Source: an uncultured Erysipelotrichaceae bacterium (GTDB taxonomy: Bacteria > Bacillota_I > Bacilli_A > Erysipelotrichales > Erysipelotrichaceae). From it: 32,815 nt of DNA. Position 1 is the first letter of the stretch. Every line of letters begins with the position of its first letter. A model generated the notes under the pieces. The model saw nothing but the letters and a program-made list of their open reading frames with translations. It was not told the origin of the DNA and searched no databases. Location of the stretch: positions 1 to 32,815 of the forward strand of contig CALVFL010000006.1 in assembly GCA_944326825.1 (NCBI GenBank), in the 5' to 3' direction. Position numbers and translations under genes: made by a program. Below are positions 21,947 through 31,522 of the stretch, one piece after another.

Positions 21947-22504
21947 ATGGCAATCGCAGCAGGAGATTTTAGAACAGGGTTGACCCTTATCGTAGATGAC
22001 GATCCATGGCAGGTATTAGACTTCCAGCACGTCAAACCAGGTAAAGGGGCCGCTATTTTAAAGACAAAGATGAAGAATTTAAGAAACGGCAATGTTCAAG
22101 AGCGCAATTTCAACGCTTCAACTAAGTTTGAACAGGCCAATATTTCCAAAAGAGCCGCTCAGTATTCTTATATGGCTGATTCGGTATATTACTTTATGGA
22201 TCTAGAAACCTATGATACTTATGAACTGAATGAAGATCAGATCGGCTTCAACAAGTATTTCATCGTTGAAGGATCAGAAGTAAGTCTGATGTTTTTTGAT
22301 GGAGATCTCTTATCAGTTTCAGTTCCAGAAAAAGTCGAACTTACTGTTACAGAAACCGATGCCGCTATTAAAGGTGCACCTTCTAACCAGACCAAAGATG
22401 CTGTTTTGGAAACCGGTTTAAAATTAAGAGTTCCGCAGTTTATTGAACCTGGTGAAAAGATCGTAGTCTTTTCAGAAGACGGCAAATACTCTGGAAGAGC
22501 TTAA
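21947..22504 (+). CDS. efp: Translation elongation factor P
   Basis: Relieves ribosome stalling at polyproline. The 185-aa protein has the three beta-barrel domains of the family: the tip loop KPGKGAA with Lys33 available for modification, the central NKYFIVEGSEVSLMFFDGDLLSV region, and a C-terminus ending in PGEKIVVFSEDGKYSGRA, very close to other EF-P tails. It has a clear SD and promoter. No lysine-modifying enzymes are seen nearby. Confidence 0.97.
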   Translation: MAIAAGDFRTGLTLIVDDDPWQVLDFQHVKPGKGAAILKTKMKNLRNGNVQERNFNASTKFEQANISKRAAQYSYMADSVYYFMDLETYDTYELNEDQIGFNKYFIVEGSEVSLMFFDGDLLSVSVPEKVELTVTETDAAIKGAPSNQTKDAVLETGLKLRVPQFIEPGEKIVVFSEDGKYSGRA

Positions 22505-22512
22505 ATACTATT

Positions 22513-23259
22513 ATGAGTAAAGTCGCATTCATCAGCGGCGGTGCAAGAGGGATCGGAGCTGCTATAGCGTATGAGTTAGCTAAAGATGGCTATGATATCG
22601 TCATCAACTATCTGACTTCAGCTAAAGCAGCCGATAAACTTAAAGCAAAGCTCATTGAAGAGTTTAAAATAAGAGTCCTTTGTGTCAAATGCGACATCAG
22701 TTATGAAGAGGCAGTCGATGAGATGATCGCACTTGTGGAAAAAGAGTTAGGCAGCGTGGATGTATTGATCAATAATGCCGCTGTCGATCTTTCCAATCTC
22801 TTTCATCTTAAAAATGCCAAGGAATTCAGAAGGACTTTAGATGTGAATGTGGTGGGAGCTTTCAATTTGGCTAAAAGGGTCTATCCCAATATGTTAAAGA
22901 AAGAATACGGCCGCATCATCAATATCTCTTCTACTAACGGCATCAATACTTATTATCCGATGTGTATCGATTATGATGCCTCTAAAGCGGCTTTGATCTC
23001 TTTGACTCATGATCTGGCAGCAGAGTTTGCCCCTTATATCAATGTCAACTGTATAGCTCCGGGTTTTATCGGTACCGATAATGAACTTGAGGGTTATGAT
23101 GAAGAGTTTTTAAAAGAAGAAGTTGATAAGATTATGGTTAAAAGATATGGCGATCCCAAGGAAGTCGCTTATCTGGTCAGTTTTTTAGTAAGTGATAAAG
23201 CTGACTTTATCAACAACACCGTCATCAGGATCGATGGCGGACAGATGGGAAGCGTTTAA
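22513..23259 (+). CDS. Short-chain dehydrogenase/reductase, FabG-like
   Basis: A 248-aa classical SDR: cofactor motif GGARGIG (9-15), NNAA (87-90), the catalytic Ser in INISSTNG (139-140), and Tyr154 with Lys158 in YDASK. The closest functional guess is 3-oxoacyl-ACP reductase, but no other fatty-acid synthesis genes are adjacent, so another carbonyl substrate is possible. It follows efp by 8 nt and is probably cotranscribed. Its TAA stop is the first base-paired triplet of the terminator. Confidence 0.85.
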   Translation: MSKVAFISGGARGIGAAIAYELAKDGYDIVINYLTSAKAADKLKAKLIEEFKIRVLCVKCDISYEEAVDEMIALVEKELGSVDVLINNAAVDLSNLFHLKNAKEFRRTLDVNVVGAFNLAKRVYPNMLKKEYGRIINISSTNGINTYYPMCIDYDASKAALISLTHDLAAEFAPYINVNCIAPGFIGTDNELEGYDEEFLKEEVDKIMVKRYGDPKEVAYLVSFLVSDKADFINNTVIRIDGGQMGSV

Positions 23260-23285
23260 AAAAGTACCGCAAAGGTACTTTTTTA
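23257..23285. terminator. Bidirectional terminator whose ends are the two stop codons
   Basis: TAAAAAAGTACC (23257-23268) and GGTACTTTTTTA (23274-23285) form a perfect 12-bp stem with loop GCAAA. The first triplet is the TAA stop of the SDR gene, and the last triplet is the complement of the TAA stop of the minus-strand gene. The 23-bp intergenic gap is wholly terminator, with T-runs on both strands. Confidence 0.92.
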
Positions 23286-24536
23286 TCTGGATCGGATATT
23301 GGAAAGAGCCAAAATGATCGACAGTTTGCCATATTCAACCGTCAGTCCGCCCTGCAGGTATAAACGATAGGGTTCAACGACTGGTGCATCGGCACTGAGT
23401 TCGATCGTGCTGCCCTGGGTGAAACTGCCGGCAGCCATGACTTCATTGAACGGATAGCCGGGCATTGGTGCACTGACTACTTTAACGAAAGAATCGATCG
23501 GACTCGAGGATTGAATACCTTGCGTAAAACGCACCAGATCATCTTCGTTTCCTAATTCTAAAGTCTGGATGATGTCGGTCCTTTCTTCATTATAAGAAGG
23601 ATCGACATTTTTATAACCGAGCTTTTCTAACATATAAGCAGCAAAGACAACGGTCTTTAAGGCATTTCTTACAGCATTAGGAGCCATGAAGATGCCTTTG
23701 AAGAAATTGATGTTTTGATTGAAATTGGCACCCAGATCCTTGCCGATGCCTGGTGATGTCAGTCTTTCAGCCACCATCTCTATAAGATCCCTTCTTCCGG
23801 CAATATAGCCGCCTGTAGAAGCGATGCCGCCGCCCAGGTTTTTCATAAGCGAGCCGATAACGATATCAGCACCGACATGGCCTGGTTCCTTCTTTTCAAC
23901 TAATTCGCCATAGCAGTTATCGACAGCGATGATGACTTTATCATCGACTTCTTTGATCTTTTGAATGATCTTTGCAATTTTAGCGATCGTTAGTGACTTT
24001 CTTGCAGCATAGCCTTTTGATCTTTGGATCTCAACGAGTTTTATCGGGCTTTCTTTTAATCTTTGGATAATAGCTTTATCATCAAAATCATTATCGACAA
24101 GATCGATCTTTTCATATTTGACACCATAAGCTTTAAGCGATTGTGTAGAATCACCGATGATACCGATCATCTCCTGCAAAGAATCATAAGGATCCCCGCT
24201 TATTGAAAGCATCGTATCACCATGTTTTAAAAGAGCGCTAAGACAAAGATAGATCGCATTGGTACCGCTCATGATCTGTGATCTTACCAGGGCATCTTCA
24301 CACCCCAATACCTTAGCAAAGATCCTTTCTAATTTATCACGGCCTTCATCATAATTTCCGTAACCGTTTATATCGGCAAAATCACTGTAAGAAACTTTAT
24401 TTTCAATAAATGCTTCCAAGATCCGATCAGAATTATATAAACAGACATCATCGATCTTTTGATAGATATCTTTTAAGACTTCGTCCGATCCTTCAGCAAG
24501 CTTTAATAGATCTTTATCAACTTTATCTAAAATCAT
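23283..24536 (-). CDS. Methionine gamma-lyase family PLP protein (aluminium resistance protein type)
   Basis: A 417-aa PLP-dependent protein of the Met_gamma_lyase family (Bacillus YnbB type). It shows SGTNAIYLCLSALLKHGD near 90-107, an aspartate in VIIAVDNCYGE (Asp206) and the Schiff-base lysine in GSLMKNLGGG (Lys232). The C-terminus has the typical ELSADAPVVEPYRLYLQGGLTVEYGK. The start is the ATG at 24536, because the minus strand reads GGAGG six nt upstream; longer in-frame starts lie before this SD. The physiological reaction is uncertain; C-S lyase activity is the family assumption. Confidence 0.88.
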   Translation of the reverse strand: MILDKVDKDLLKLAEGSDEVLKDIYQKIDDVCLYNSDRILEAFIENKVSYSDFADINGYGNYDEGRDKLERIFAKVLGCEDALVRSQIMSGTNAIYLCLSALLKHGDTMLSISGDPYDSLQEMIGIIGDSTQSLKAYGVKYEKIDLVDNDFDDKAIIQRLKESPIKLVEIQRSKGYAARKSLTIAKIAKIIQKIKEVDDKVIIAVDNCYGELVEKKEPGHVGADIVIGSLMKNLGGGIASTGGYIAGRRDLIEMVAERLTSPGIGKDLGANFNQNINFFKGIFMAPNAVRNALKTVVFAAYMLEKLGYKNVDPSYNEERTDIIQTLELGNEDDLVRFTQGIQSSSPIDSFVKVVSAPMPGYPFNEVMAAGSFTQGSTIELSADAPVVEPYRLYLQGGLTVEYGKLSIILALSNIRSR

Positions 24537-24555
24537 AACCGACCTCCACCGTACC

Positions 24556-24561
24556 ATTATA
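24556..24561 (-). promoter_or_regulatory. -10 element for the Met-gamma-lyase-type gene
   Basis: The minus strand reads TATAAT at 24561-24556, about 20 nt before the ATG with SD GGAGG between. The -35 is weak. Confidence 0.5.
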
Positions 24562-24617
24562 TATGATAATGCCGGATAAAACACGGTCTTTCAGATAGAA
24601 GAATAATGAGGATATTT

Positions 24618-24644
24618 TTAGCACTCTTATTGACAGAGTGCTAT
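24618..24644 (+). promoter_or_regulatory. CIRCE operator (HrcA binding site)
   Basis: TTAGCACTC (24618-24626), a 9-nt spacer and GAGTGCTAT (24636-24644) match CIRCE at 17 of 18 arm positions; only the final A is T. The -35 of the groES promoter lies inside the spacer, so HrcA binding should block it. hrcA is not in this window. Confidence 0.95.
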
Positions 24645-24657
24645 TCGTGAGTATAAT
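24630..24657 (+). promoter_or_regulatory. groESL promoter
   Basis: TTGACA (24630-24635), a 16-bp spacer and TATAAT (24652-24657), both hexamers perfect, embedded in and just after CIRCE. Confidence 0.9.
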
Positions 24658-24684
24658 ATACTTTGCAAGGTTAGGAGGGATAAA

Positions 24685-24975
24685 ATGATTAAACCTTTAT
24701 ATAACAATGTATTATTGAAGAAAGAAAAAGCTGCTAACGAAACAAAGAGCGGCATCATTTTAACACAGAAAGAAAAGAATGAAGACTATGCCATCGTTGC
24801 AGCTGTCAGCGATCTTAAAGAAGTCAAGATCAATGACAAGGTCTATACGATGCCTTTAAAAGTCGGTGACAAGGTAATGTATAAGAAGTATTCTGGTACC
24901 GACATCAAAGATCATGACAGTGAAGAAGAATATATTTTGATCAGTGCTGAAGATATTTTGGCAATAGTAGAATAG
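24685..24975 (+). CDS. groES: Co-chaperonin GroES
   Basis: A 96-aa heptameric lid of the GroEL chamber. It shows the family N-terminus IKPLYNNVLLKKEKA, a mobile-loop region (NETKSGIIL) and the closing VGDKVMYKKYSGTDIK segment. The SD AGGAGGG is strong. The gene lies under CIRCE control and 11 nt before groEL. Confidence 0.97.
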   Translation: MIKPLYNNVLLKKEKAANETKSGIILTQKEKNEDYAIVAAVSDLKEVKINDKVYTMPLKVGDKVMYKKYSGTDIKDHDSEEEYILISAEDILAIVE

Positions 24976-24986
24976 GAGTGATATAA

Positions 24987-26603
<1,617 letters not shown>

Positions 26604-26624
26604 GCGATCGCTGAATGATAAATT

Positions 26625-26655
26625 AAGCTCTCTTGTCTAAAGAGGGCTTTTCTTT
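26625..26655 (+). terminator. Terminator of the groESL operon
   Basis: AAGCTCTCTT (26625-26634) pairs with AAGAGGGCTT (26640-26649), with one G-U, followed by TTCTTTT. Confidence 0.85.
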
Positions 26656-26689
26656 TGACTAAAAGTCAGATACGCTAAAAGTGATTAGA

Positions 26690-26698
26690 TGTTATGAT
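26690..26698 (+). promoter_or_regulatory. Extended -10 promoter of ispD
   Basis: TGT followed by TATGAT (26693-26698) ends exactly 6 nt before the ATG at 26705, with no Shine-Dalgarno between, which suggests a leaderless mRNA. Confidence 0.6.
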
Positions 26699-26704
26699 AT
26701 AGGT

Positions 26705-27337
26705 ATGAAATATGATGCGATCGTATTAGCCGGGGGCAAAGGCAAAAGACTCGACCTTGGCTACAACAAAGTTTTCTATAAGATGCCAAATGGCAAAACG
26801 ATCTTGGAGAATGCCCTGAGTCCTTTTTTGGAAGATATAGAATGTCAAAGAGTGATCGTGGCTGTGAGTGATGAAGATCTTAAAAAGATTACCTTTGAAA
26901 AAAAGATGATCTTTGCAAGAAACGGCAAAGAACGCTTCTTTTCAGTATATAACGCATTAAAAGAAGTAAAAGAAGAATATGTGATGATCCATGATGGGGC
27001 CAGACCCTATATCACTTCTTTAGATCTTAACAATCTGAAAGAAACTTTAAAGAGCGAAGATGCCGCCATGCTGGGGATAAAAGCCAAAGATACCATCAAA
27101 GAAGTCAAGGACGGCTATGTGCTTAAGACTCTTGATAGAGATCATATCTATCTGGCCCAGACCCCGCAATGTTTTAAAAGTGCATTGATAAAAGAAGCCT
27201 ATTTAAAAGGTTATGAAGATCAGGGCAACTTTACCGATGATGCTTCGGTATTGGAAAGTTATTTTAAGACTAAGATCAAAATGGTCAATTCTACTACTGC
27301 CAACAACAAAATTACCTTTATTGATGATATACGTTAG
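26705..27337 (+). CDS. ispD: 2-C-methyl-D-erythritol 4-phosphate cytidylyltransferase
   Basis: Third step of the MEP isoprenoid pathway (CTP plus MEP to CDP-ME). The 210-aa protein shows the nucleotide-binding loop LAGGKGKR (8-15) with Lys22, HDGARP, and AQTPQCFK. The start is ATG 26705, which gives MKYDAIVLAGG; an in-frame GTG at 26681 lies upstream of the -10 box. ispF does not follow. A TarI-type pentitol-phosphate cytidylyltransferase is a less likely alternative. comFA begins 31 nt downstream. Confidence 0.88.
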   Translation: MKYDAIVLAGGKGKRLDLGYNKVFYKMPNGKTILENALSPFLEDIECQRVIVAVSDEDLKKITFEKKMIFARNGKERFFSVYNALKEVKEEYVMIHDGARPYITSLDLNNLKETLKSEDAAMLGIKAKDTIKEVKDGYVLKTLDRDHIYLAQTPQCFKSALIKEAYLKGYEDQGNFTDDASVLESYFKTKIKMVNSTTANNKITFIDDIR

Positions 27338-27368
27338 GAAAATTAAAAAAATATGACTATAAATCAGT

Positions 27369-28511
27369 ATGAGATGTCCAAGATGCGGGAATACTGACAA
27401 GTCATATTTTTATTTAGGTTCAAAGGGTTATTACTGCCGAAAGTGCATCAAGTTTAAAAGGATACTTTTAAACGAAGAATTATATCCTAAAGAATATCCG
27501 ATAAAGGAAGAGAGTTTTCATTATGATCTGAAGTATGCTCTTACTCCTAAACAAAAGATCATCAGTGATGAGTGTGCTTTACTTATCGATCAAAGTGATG
27601 TGATCTTGCATTGTGTTTGCGGAAGCGGGAAGACAGAGATCGTTTTAAAGACGATCAGCGAATATTTAAAAAAGAAAAAGAAAGTCTGCTACGCCATATC
27701 CCGCAGGGAAGTGGTGATCGATCTTTACGGACGTTTTAAAGCGATTTTTGATAAAGCTAAAGTGGTAATGGTATGTGAAGGACATACCAGTGACTTATAT
27801 GGTGATCTTATCGTTTGTACTACCCATCAGCTGTACCGCTATCCTAAGACTTTTGATCTTTTGATTCTGGATGAAGTCGATGCCTTTCCATTTAAAGGTG
27901 ATGAGGTCTTAAACAATATCGCTTTAAATGCCGCTAAAGGACATATCATCTATTCAACAGCTACGGTTGATGAAAAGATAATGGGCTTTATATCACAAAG
28001 AGAAAGCAGGACCTTATCTTTATATCAAAGACCGCACTTAAAACCGCTGATCGAACCAAAGATAATCATGACTCCTAAACTTATCGGCTACTGGTGGCTT
28101 TTATATCATCTCAACAACAGTCATGGCCAATACATCATCTTTTGCGAAACCAAAAAACAATGTCTATATACCTATTATCTTTTAAGATTGTTTTTTAAGA
28201 CGACTTATGTATATAGCGATCTAAAAGAAAGAGATGAAAATATCAAAGACTTTAAAGATAAAAAGTATCGTTTGATAGTTGCTACAACAGTTTTGGAAAG
28301 AGGGATAACGATCAAAGATGTGAATGTGATCCTTCTCATCAACAACCACTATGTCTTTGACAAAGCCTCGATCATTCAGATGACTGGAAGAGTGGGCAGA
28401 AACTATTATAATCCATTTGGGAAAGCCTATATCATCACTAATAAGATTTCCAAGGAAATAAAAGCAGCCTGTGCGGAGATAAGTTATGCCAATAAAATGT
28501 CGTTATTGTGA
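27369..28511 (+). CDS. comFA: ComFA-like DNA helicase/translocase
   Basis: A superfamily 2 ATPase that helps import transforming DNA. The 380-aa protein has an N-terminal zinc finger (Cys3, Cys6, Cys23, Cys26), Walker A GSGKT (85-89), Walker B LDEVDAF (166-172), and the helicase C-terminal motifs TTVLERGITIKDVNV and QMTGRVGRN. It is shorter than Bacillus ComFA (about 460 aa), but all motifs are present. The ATG 27369 has no SD; TATAAA at 27358-27363 ends 5 nt upstream. comFC overlaps its end by 26 bp. Confidence 0.93.
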   Translation: MRCPRCGNTDKSYFYLGSKGYYCRKCIKFKRILLNEELYPKEYPIKEESFHYDLKYALTPKQKIISDECALLIDQSDVILHCVCGSGKTEIVLKTISEYLKKKKKVCYAISRREVVIDLYGRFKAIFDKAKVVMVCEGHTSDLYGDLIVCTTHQLYRYPKTFDLLILDEVDAFPFKGDEVLNNIALNAAKGHIIYSTATVDEKIMGFISQRESRTLSLYQRPHLKPLIEPKIIMTPKLIGYWWLLYHLNNSHGQYIIFCETKKQCLYTYYLLRLFFKTTYVYSDLKERDENIKDFKDKKYRLIVATTVLERGITIKDVNVILLINNHYVFDKASIIQMTGRVGRNYYNPFGKAYIITNKISKEIKAACAEISYANKMSLL

Positions 28512-29100
28512 TGGTTATCGTTTTGAGAATAATGATCTTTGGCATTATCTCTTTGATGACGATCCCTTATGTATGAATTGCCGAAAAAGTTTGATGTTAA
28601 AGAAAAGGAAGATCAAGGTTAAGGATATGACGGTAGAGAGTTTTTATGTCTATGAGGATAATTTTAGAAGTATGATCCTGCAATACAAAGAAGCTCACGA
28701 TGAAGCTTTAAAGGATGTCTTCTTTCACCCTTTTAAAGACTGGCTGTATTTAAAATATCACGGCTACATTATGACTTATGTGCCAAGCAGCCCATCCAAA
28801 CTTTCACAAAGAGGGTTTGATCATATCGCCGAAAGTATAAAAGAGATAAGACTTGAAAAAAGATGTCTTTTTGAAAAAAGAAAAGATCGCTCGCAAAGTG
28901 CCAAAGGTGATCACCGTCTGATGGAAGATAATTTTCGACTTAAAGAAAATATCAGAAAAGAAGACAAGATCCTGATCGTTGATGATATCCTCACAAGCGG
29001 GGCTTCGATGTACGGGTGTTATAAACTCATCAAAGACAAATGCCGCAAAGTCAAATGTCTTACTTTAGCCTATTCTAAATATTATCTGGATAATAAGTAA
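28486..29100 (+). CDS. comFC: ComFC/ComF-family phosphoribosyltransferase-like protein
   Basis: A 204-aa competence protein. The N-terminal double CxxC zinc site (Cys5, Cys8, Cys29, Cys32) is followed by a PRTase-type domain with the PRPP loop VDDILTSGAS (165-174) and the family segment YVPSSPSKLSQRGFDH. It overlaps comFA by 26 bp, so translation is coupled. hpf (ribosome hibernation factor), which often lies between comFC and secA, is absent. Confidence 0.93.
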   Translation: MPIKCRYCDGYRFENNDLWHYLFDDDPLCMNCRKSLMLKKRKIKVKDMTVESFYVYEDNFRSMILQYKEAHDEALKDVFFHPFKDWLYLKYHGYIMTYVPSSPSKLSQRGFDHIAESIKEIRLEKRCLFEKRKDRSQSAKGDHRLMEDNFRLKENIRKEDKILIVDDILTSGASMYGCYKLIKDKCRKVKCLTLAYSKYYLDNK

Positions 29101-29144
29101 AAGTATCGCCAGGATATTCATTGTGGGTATATGAAATGATTATA

Positions 29145-29153
29145 TGATATAAT
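29145..29153 (+). promoter_or_regulatory. Extended -10 promoter for secA-prfB
   Basis: TGA followed by a perfect TATAAT (29148-29153) precedes SD AGGAGG at 29163-29168 and the secA ATG. Confidence 0.65.
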
Positions 29154-29175
29154 AACAAAGTTAGGAGGAAATGAA

Positions 29176-31521
29176 ATGGGTTTGATTTCTAGGCTGTTTA
29201 ATACAGATAAAAAAATACTCTCCGATATCGAAAAAGCTGTACGTCCTACAGAAGATTATTCAAAACAAATGGAAGCTTTGAGTGATGATGAACTTAAAGC
29301 TAAAACAGAAGAGTTTAGAGAACGTTTAAAAAACGGTGAAACTTTAGATGATATTATGTGCGAAGCTTTTGCGGTAGCCCGTGAAGCTGCCAGACGGGTG
29401 ATCGGCGAATATCCATATTTTTGTCAGCTGGAAGGCGCCTGCGTCTTACATCGAGGCGATATTGCCGAAATGAAGACCGGTGAAGGTAAGACGCTTACTT
29501 CGGTAATGGCGGTATATCTTAATGCCCTTGAAGGTAAAGGTGTGCACGTCGTTACGGTCAATGAGTATCTGGCTTCCCGTGACTGTGAATGGATGGGATC
29601 GATCCATCGCTTTTTAGGTCTGACGGTCGGTCTTAATTTAAGACAGCTTACACCAGCTCAAAAGAAAGCTGCCTATAATTGTGATATTACTTATACGACT
29701 AACTCGGAAGTCGGTTTTGACTATTTGCGTGACAATATGGTCACAAGGATCGAAGATAGGGTCTTAAGACCTTTAAACTTTGCCTTAGTGGATGAGGTGG
29801 ACTCGATCCTGATCGATGAATCAAGAACTCCATTGATCATTTCGGCTGGCGCTAAAAAGACAGCCAATCTTTATCTGAGTGCTGACCGCTTCGTTAAAAG
29901 GTTAAAGGCTGAAGAAGATTATGTGGTCGATATTAAAGAAAAAGGTGTTCAGTTGACGGAAGCCGGTGTAGCCAAGGCTGAAAAATCCTTTGGACTTGAA
30001 AACCTGTATTCAATGGAGAATACCAATCTAGTTCATTATATCTCACAGGCTTTAAAGGCTAACTACATCATGAAAAAGGATGTTGAATATGTCGTTGAAG
30101 AAGGGGAAGTTATCATCGTTGACCAGAATACCGGACGCAAGATGCCGGGCAGAGAATATTCTGATGGTCTGCATCAGGCTTTGGAAGCTAAAGAAGGCTT
30201 ACAGATCAAAGAAGAAAGCATTACTTATGCAACGATCACTTACCAGAACTTCTTCAGATTATATAATAAGCTGGCTGGTATGACTGGTACAGCTAAAACC
30301 GAAGAAGAAGAATTCCTGTCGATCTATAATATGCGGGTCGTCGAGATACCTACTCATCGTCCTGTAGCCAGGATCGATTATCCGGATCTGGTTTTTGGTA
30401 CCAAGAAAGCCAAGTTTGAAGCTTTGATCAAAGAAGTTGAAGAACTGCACGCCAAAGGACAGCCGGTATTGGTTGGTACGATTTCGGTTGAAACTTCAGA
30501 ACTCATCTCCAAGATGTTAAAGGCAAAAAGGATCAGGCATGAAGTATTGAACGCTAAAAACCATGCCCGTGAAGCAGATATCATCGCTAAAGCCGGTAAA
30601 GAAGGTTCGGTAACGATCGCCACCAATATGGCCGGTCGTGGTACCGATATCAAGCTTACTGAAGAGTCAAGAGCTTTGGGCGGATTAGCTGTCTTGGGCA
30701 GTGAAAGACATGAATCAAGACGTATCGATAACCAGTTGCGTGGCCGAAGCGGACGTCAGGGTGACCCGGGCTTCTCCCGTTTCTATGTATCGCTCGAAGA
30801 TGATTTGATGGTCAGATTCGGCAGTGAAAGAGTACAGGGCATGTTTGAGATGATGGGCGATGCCCCGATCGAAAACGGCATGGTGACTAAATCGATAACC
30901 TCTGCTCAAAAAAGAGTAGAAGGTCTTAACTTTGATATGCGTAAGACTTTACTTGATTATGATGATGTCTTGCGCCAGCAAAGAGAAACGATCTATGATC
31001 AGCGTAACTATATCTTAGAAAACGAAGACATCCATTCTGTCGTCTATGAGATGTTTAAAAGAGTGGTCGAAAATGTCGTTGATCTGAGAGTTTCAAAAGA
31101 CGGAAAAAAAGAAGTTATCAATTATGAAGAGATCGTTAATGTCTTTAAACGCATGGGCTTAAAAGAAGGTATGGAAGTTAAGGATATCGAAGGACTGGGC
31201 TATGATGACACTAAAGAGAAATGTCTGAATATCGTCTGGGGTTATTATGAAGATAAGATCAAAGATTATAAAGAACAGATCTTGCCGATCGAAAAGACAA
31301 TGGTGTTAAGAGTCATTGATAGAGCCTGGGTATTCCATATCGATACGATGGCTAAATTAAGGGATGGCATCGGTCTTAGAAGCTATGCTCAAAACAACCC
31401 GCTGCAGGCTTATGTCGAAGAAGGTTTTGAATTATTTGAAGAGATGATGAAGAATATCTCTACAGAAGTTGTTGTCTTCTGTTTAAATGTTAAAGTAGTA
31501 GTCAGAGGAAAGAAGGCTTAA
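29176..31521 (+). CDS. secA: Preprotein translocase ATPase SecA
   Basis: The motor of the Sec pathway. The 781-aa protein has Walker A TGEGKT (101-106), Walker B VDEVDSILIDE, the preprotein cross-linking domain, ATNMAGRGTDI and LRGRSGRQGDPG in NBD2, and the helical scaffold RVIDRAWVFHIDTMAKLRDGIGLRSYAQNNPLQAY. The usual C-terminal linker and Cys/His zinc tail are missing; the protein ends soon after the scaffold (VVVRGKKA). prfB follows 1 nt later, as in many Bacillota. Confidence 0.98.
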   Translation: MGLISRLFNTDKKILSDIEKAVRPTEDYSKQMEALSDDELKAKTEEFRERLKNGETLDDIMCEAFAVAREAARRVIGEYPYFCQLEGACVLHRGDIAEMKTGEGKTLTSVMAVYLNALEGKGVHVVTVNEYLASRDCEWMGSIHRFLGLTVGLNLRQLTPAQKKAAYNCDITYTTNSEVGFDYLRDNMVTRIEDRVLRPLNFALVDEVDSILIDESRTPLIISAGAKKTANLYLSADRFVKRLKAEEDYVVDIKEKGVQLTEAGVAKAEKSFGLENLYSMENTNLVHYISQALKANYIMKKDVEYVVEEGEVIIVDQNTGRKMPGREYSDGLHQALEAKEGLQIKEESITYATITYQNFFRLYNKLAGMTGTAKTEEEEFLSIYNMRVVEIPTHRPVARIDYPDLVFGTKKAKFEALIKEVEELHAKGQPVLVGTISVETSELISKMLKAKRIRHEVLNAKNHAREADIIAKAGKEGSVTIATNMAGRGTDIKLTEESRALGGLAVLGSERHESRRIDNQLRGRSGRQGDPGFSRFYVSLEDDLMVRFGSERVQGMFEMMGDAPIENGMVTKSITSAQKRVEGLNFDMRKTLLDYDDVLRQQRETIYDQRNYILENEDIHSVVYEMFKRVVENVVDLRVSKDGKKEVINYEEIVNVFKRMGLKEGMEVKDIEGLGYDDTKEKCLNIVWGYYEDKIKDYKEQILPIEKTMVLRVIDRAWVFHIDTMAKLRDGIGLRSYAQNNPLQAYVEEGFELFEEMMKNISTEVVVFCLNVKVVVRGKKA

Positions 31522-31522
31522 T

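Noticed and set aside
30760-30775. CCCGGG in secA as a Noc site
   Set aside because: Flanking bases do not match the AT-rich outer part of the site.
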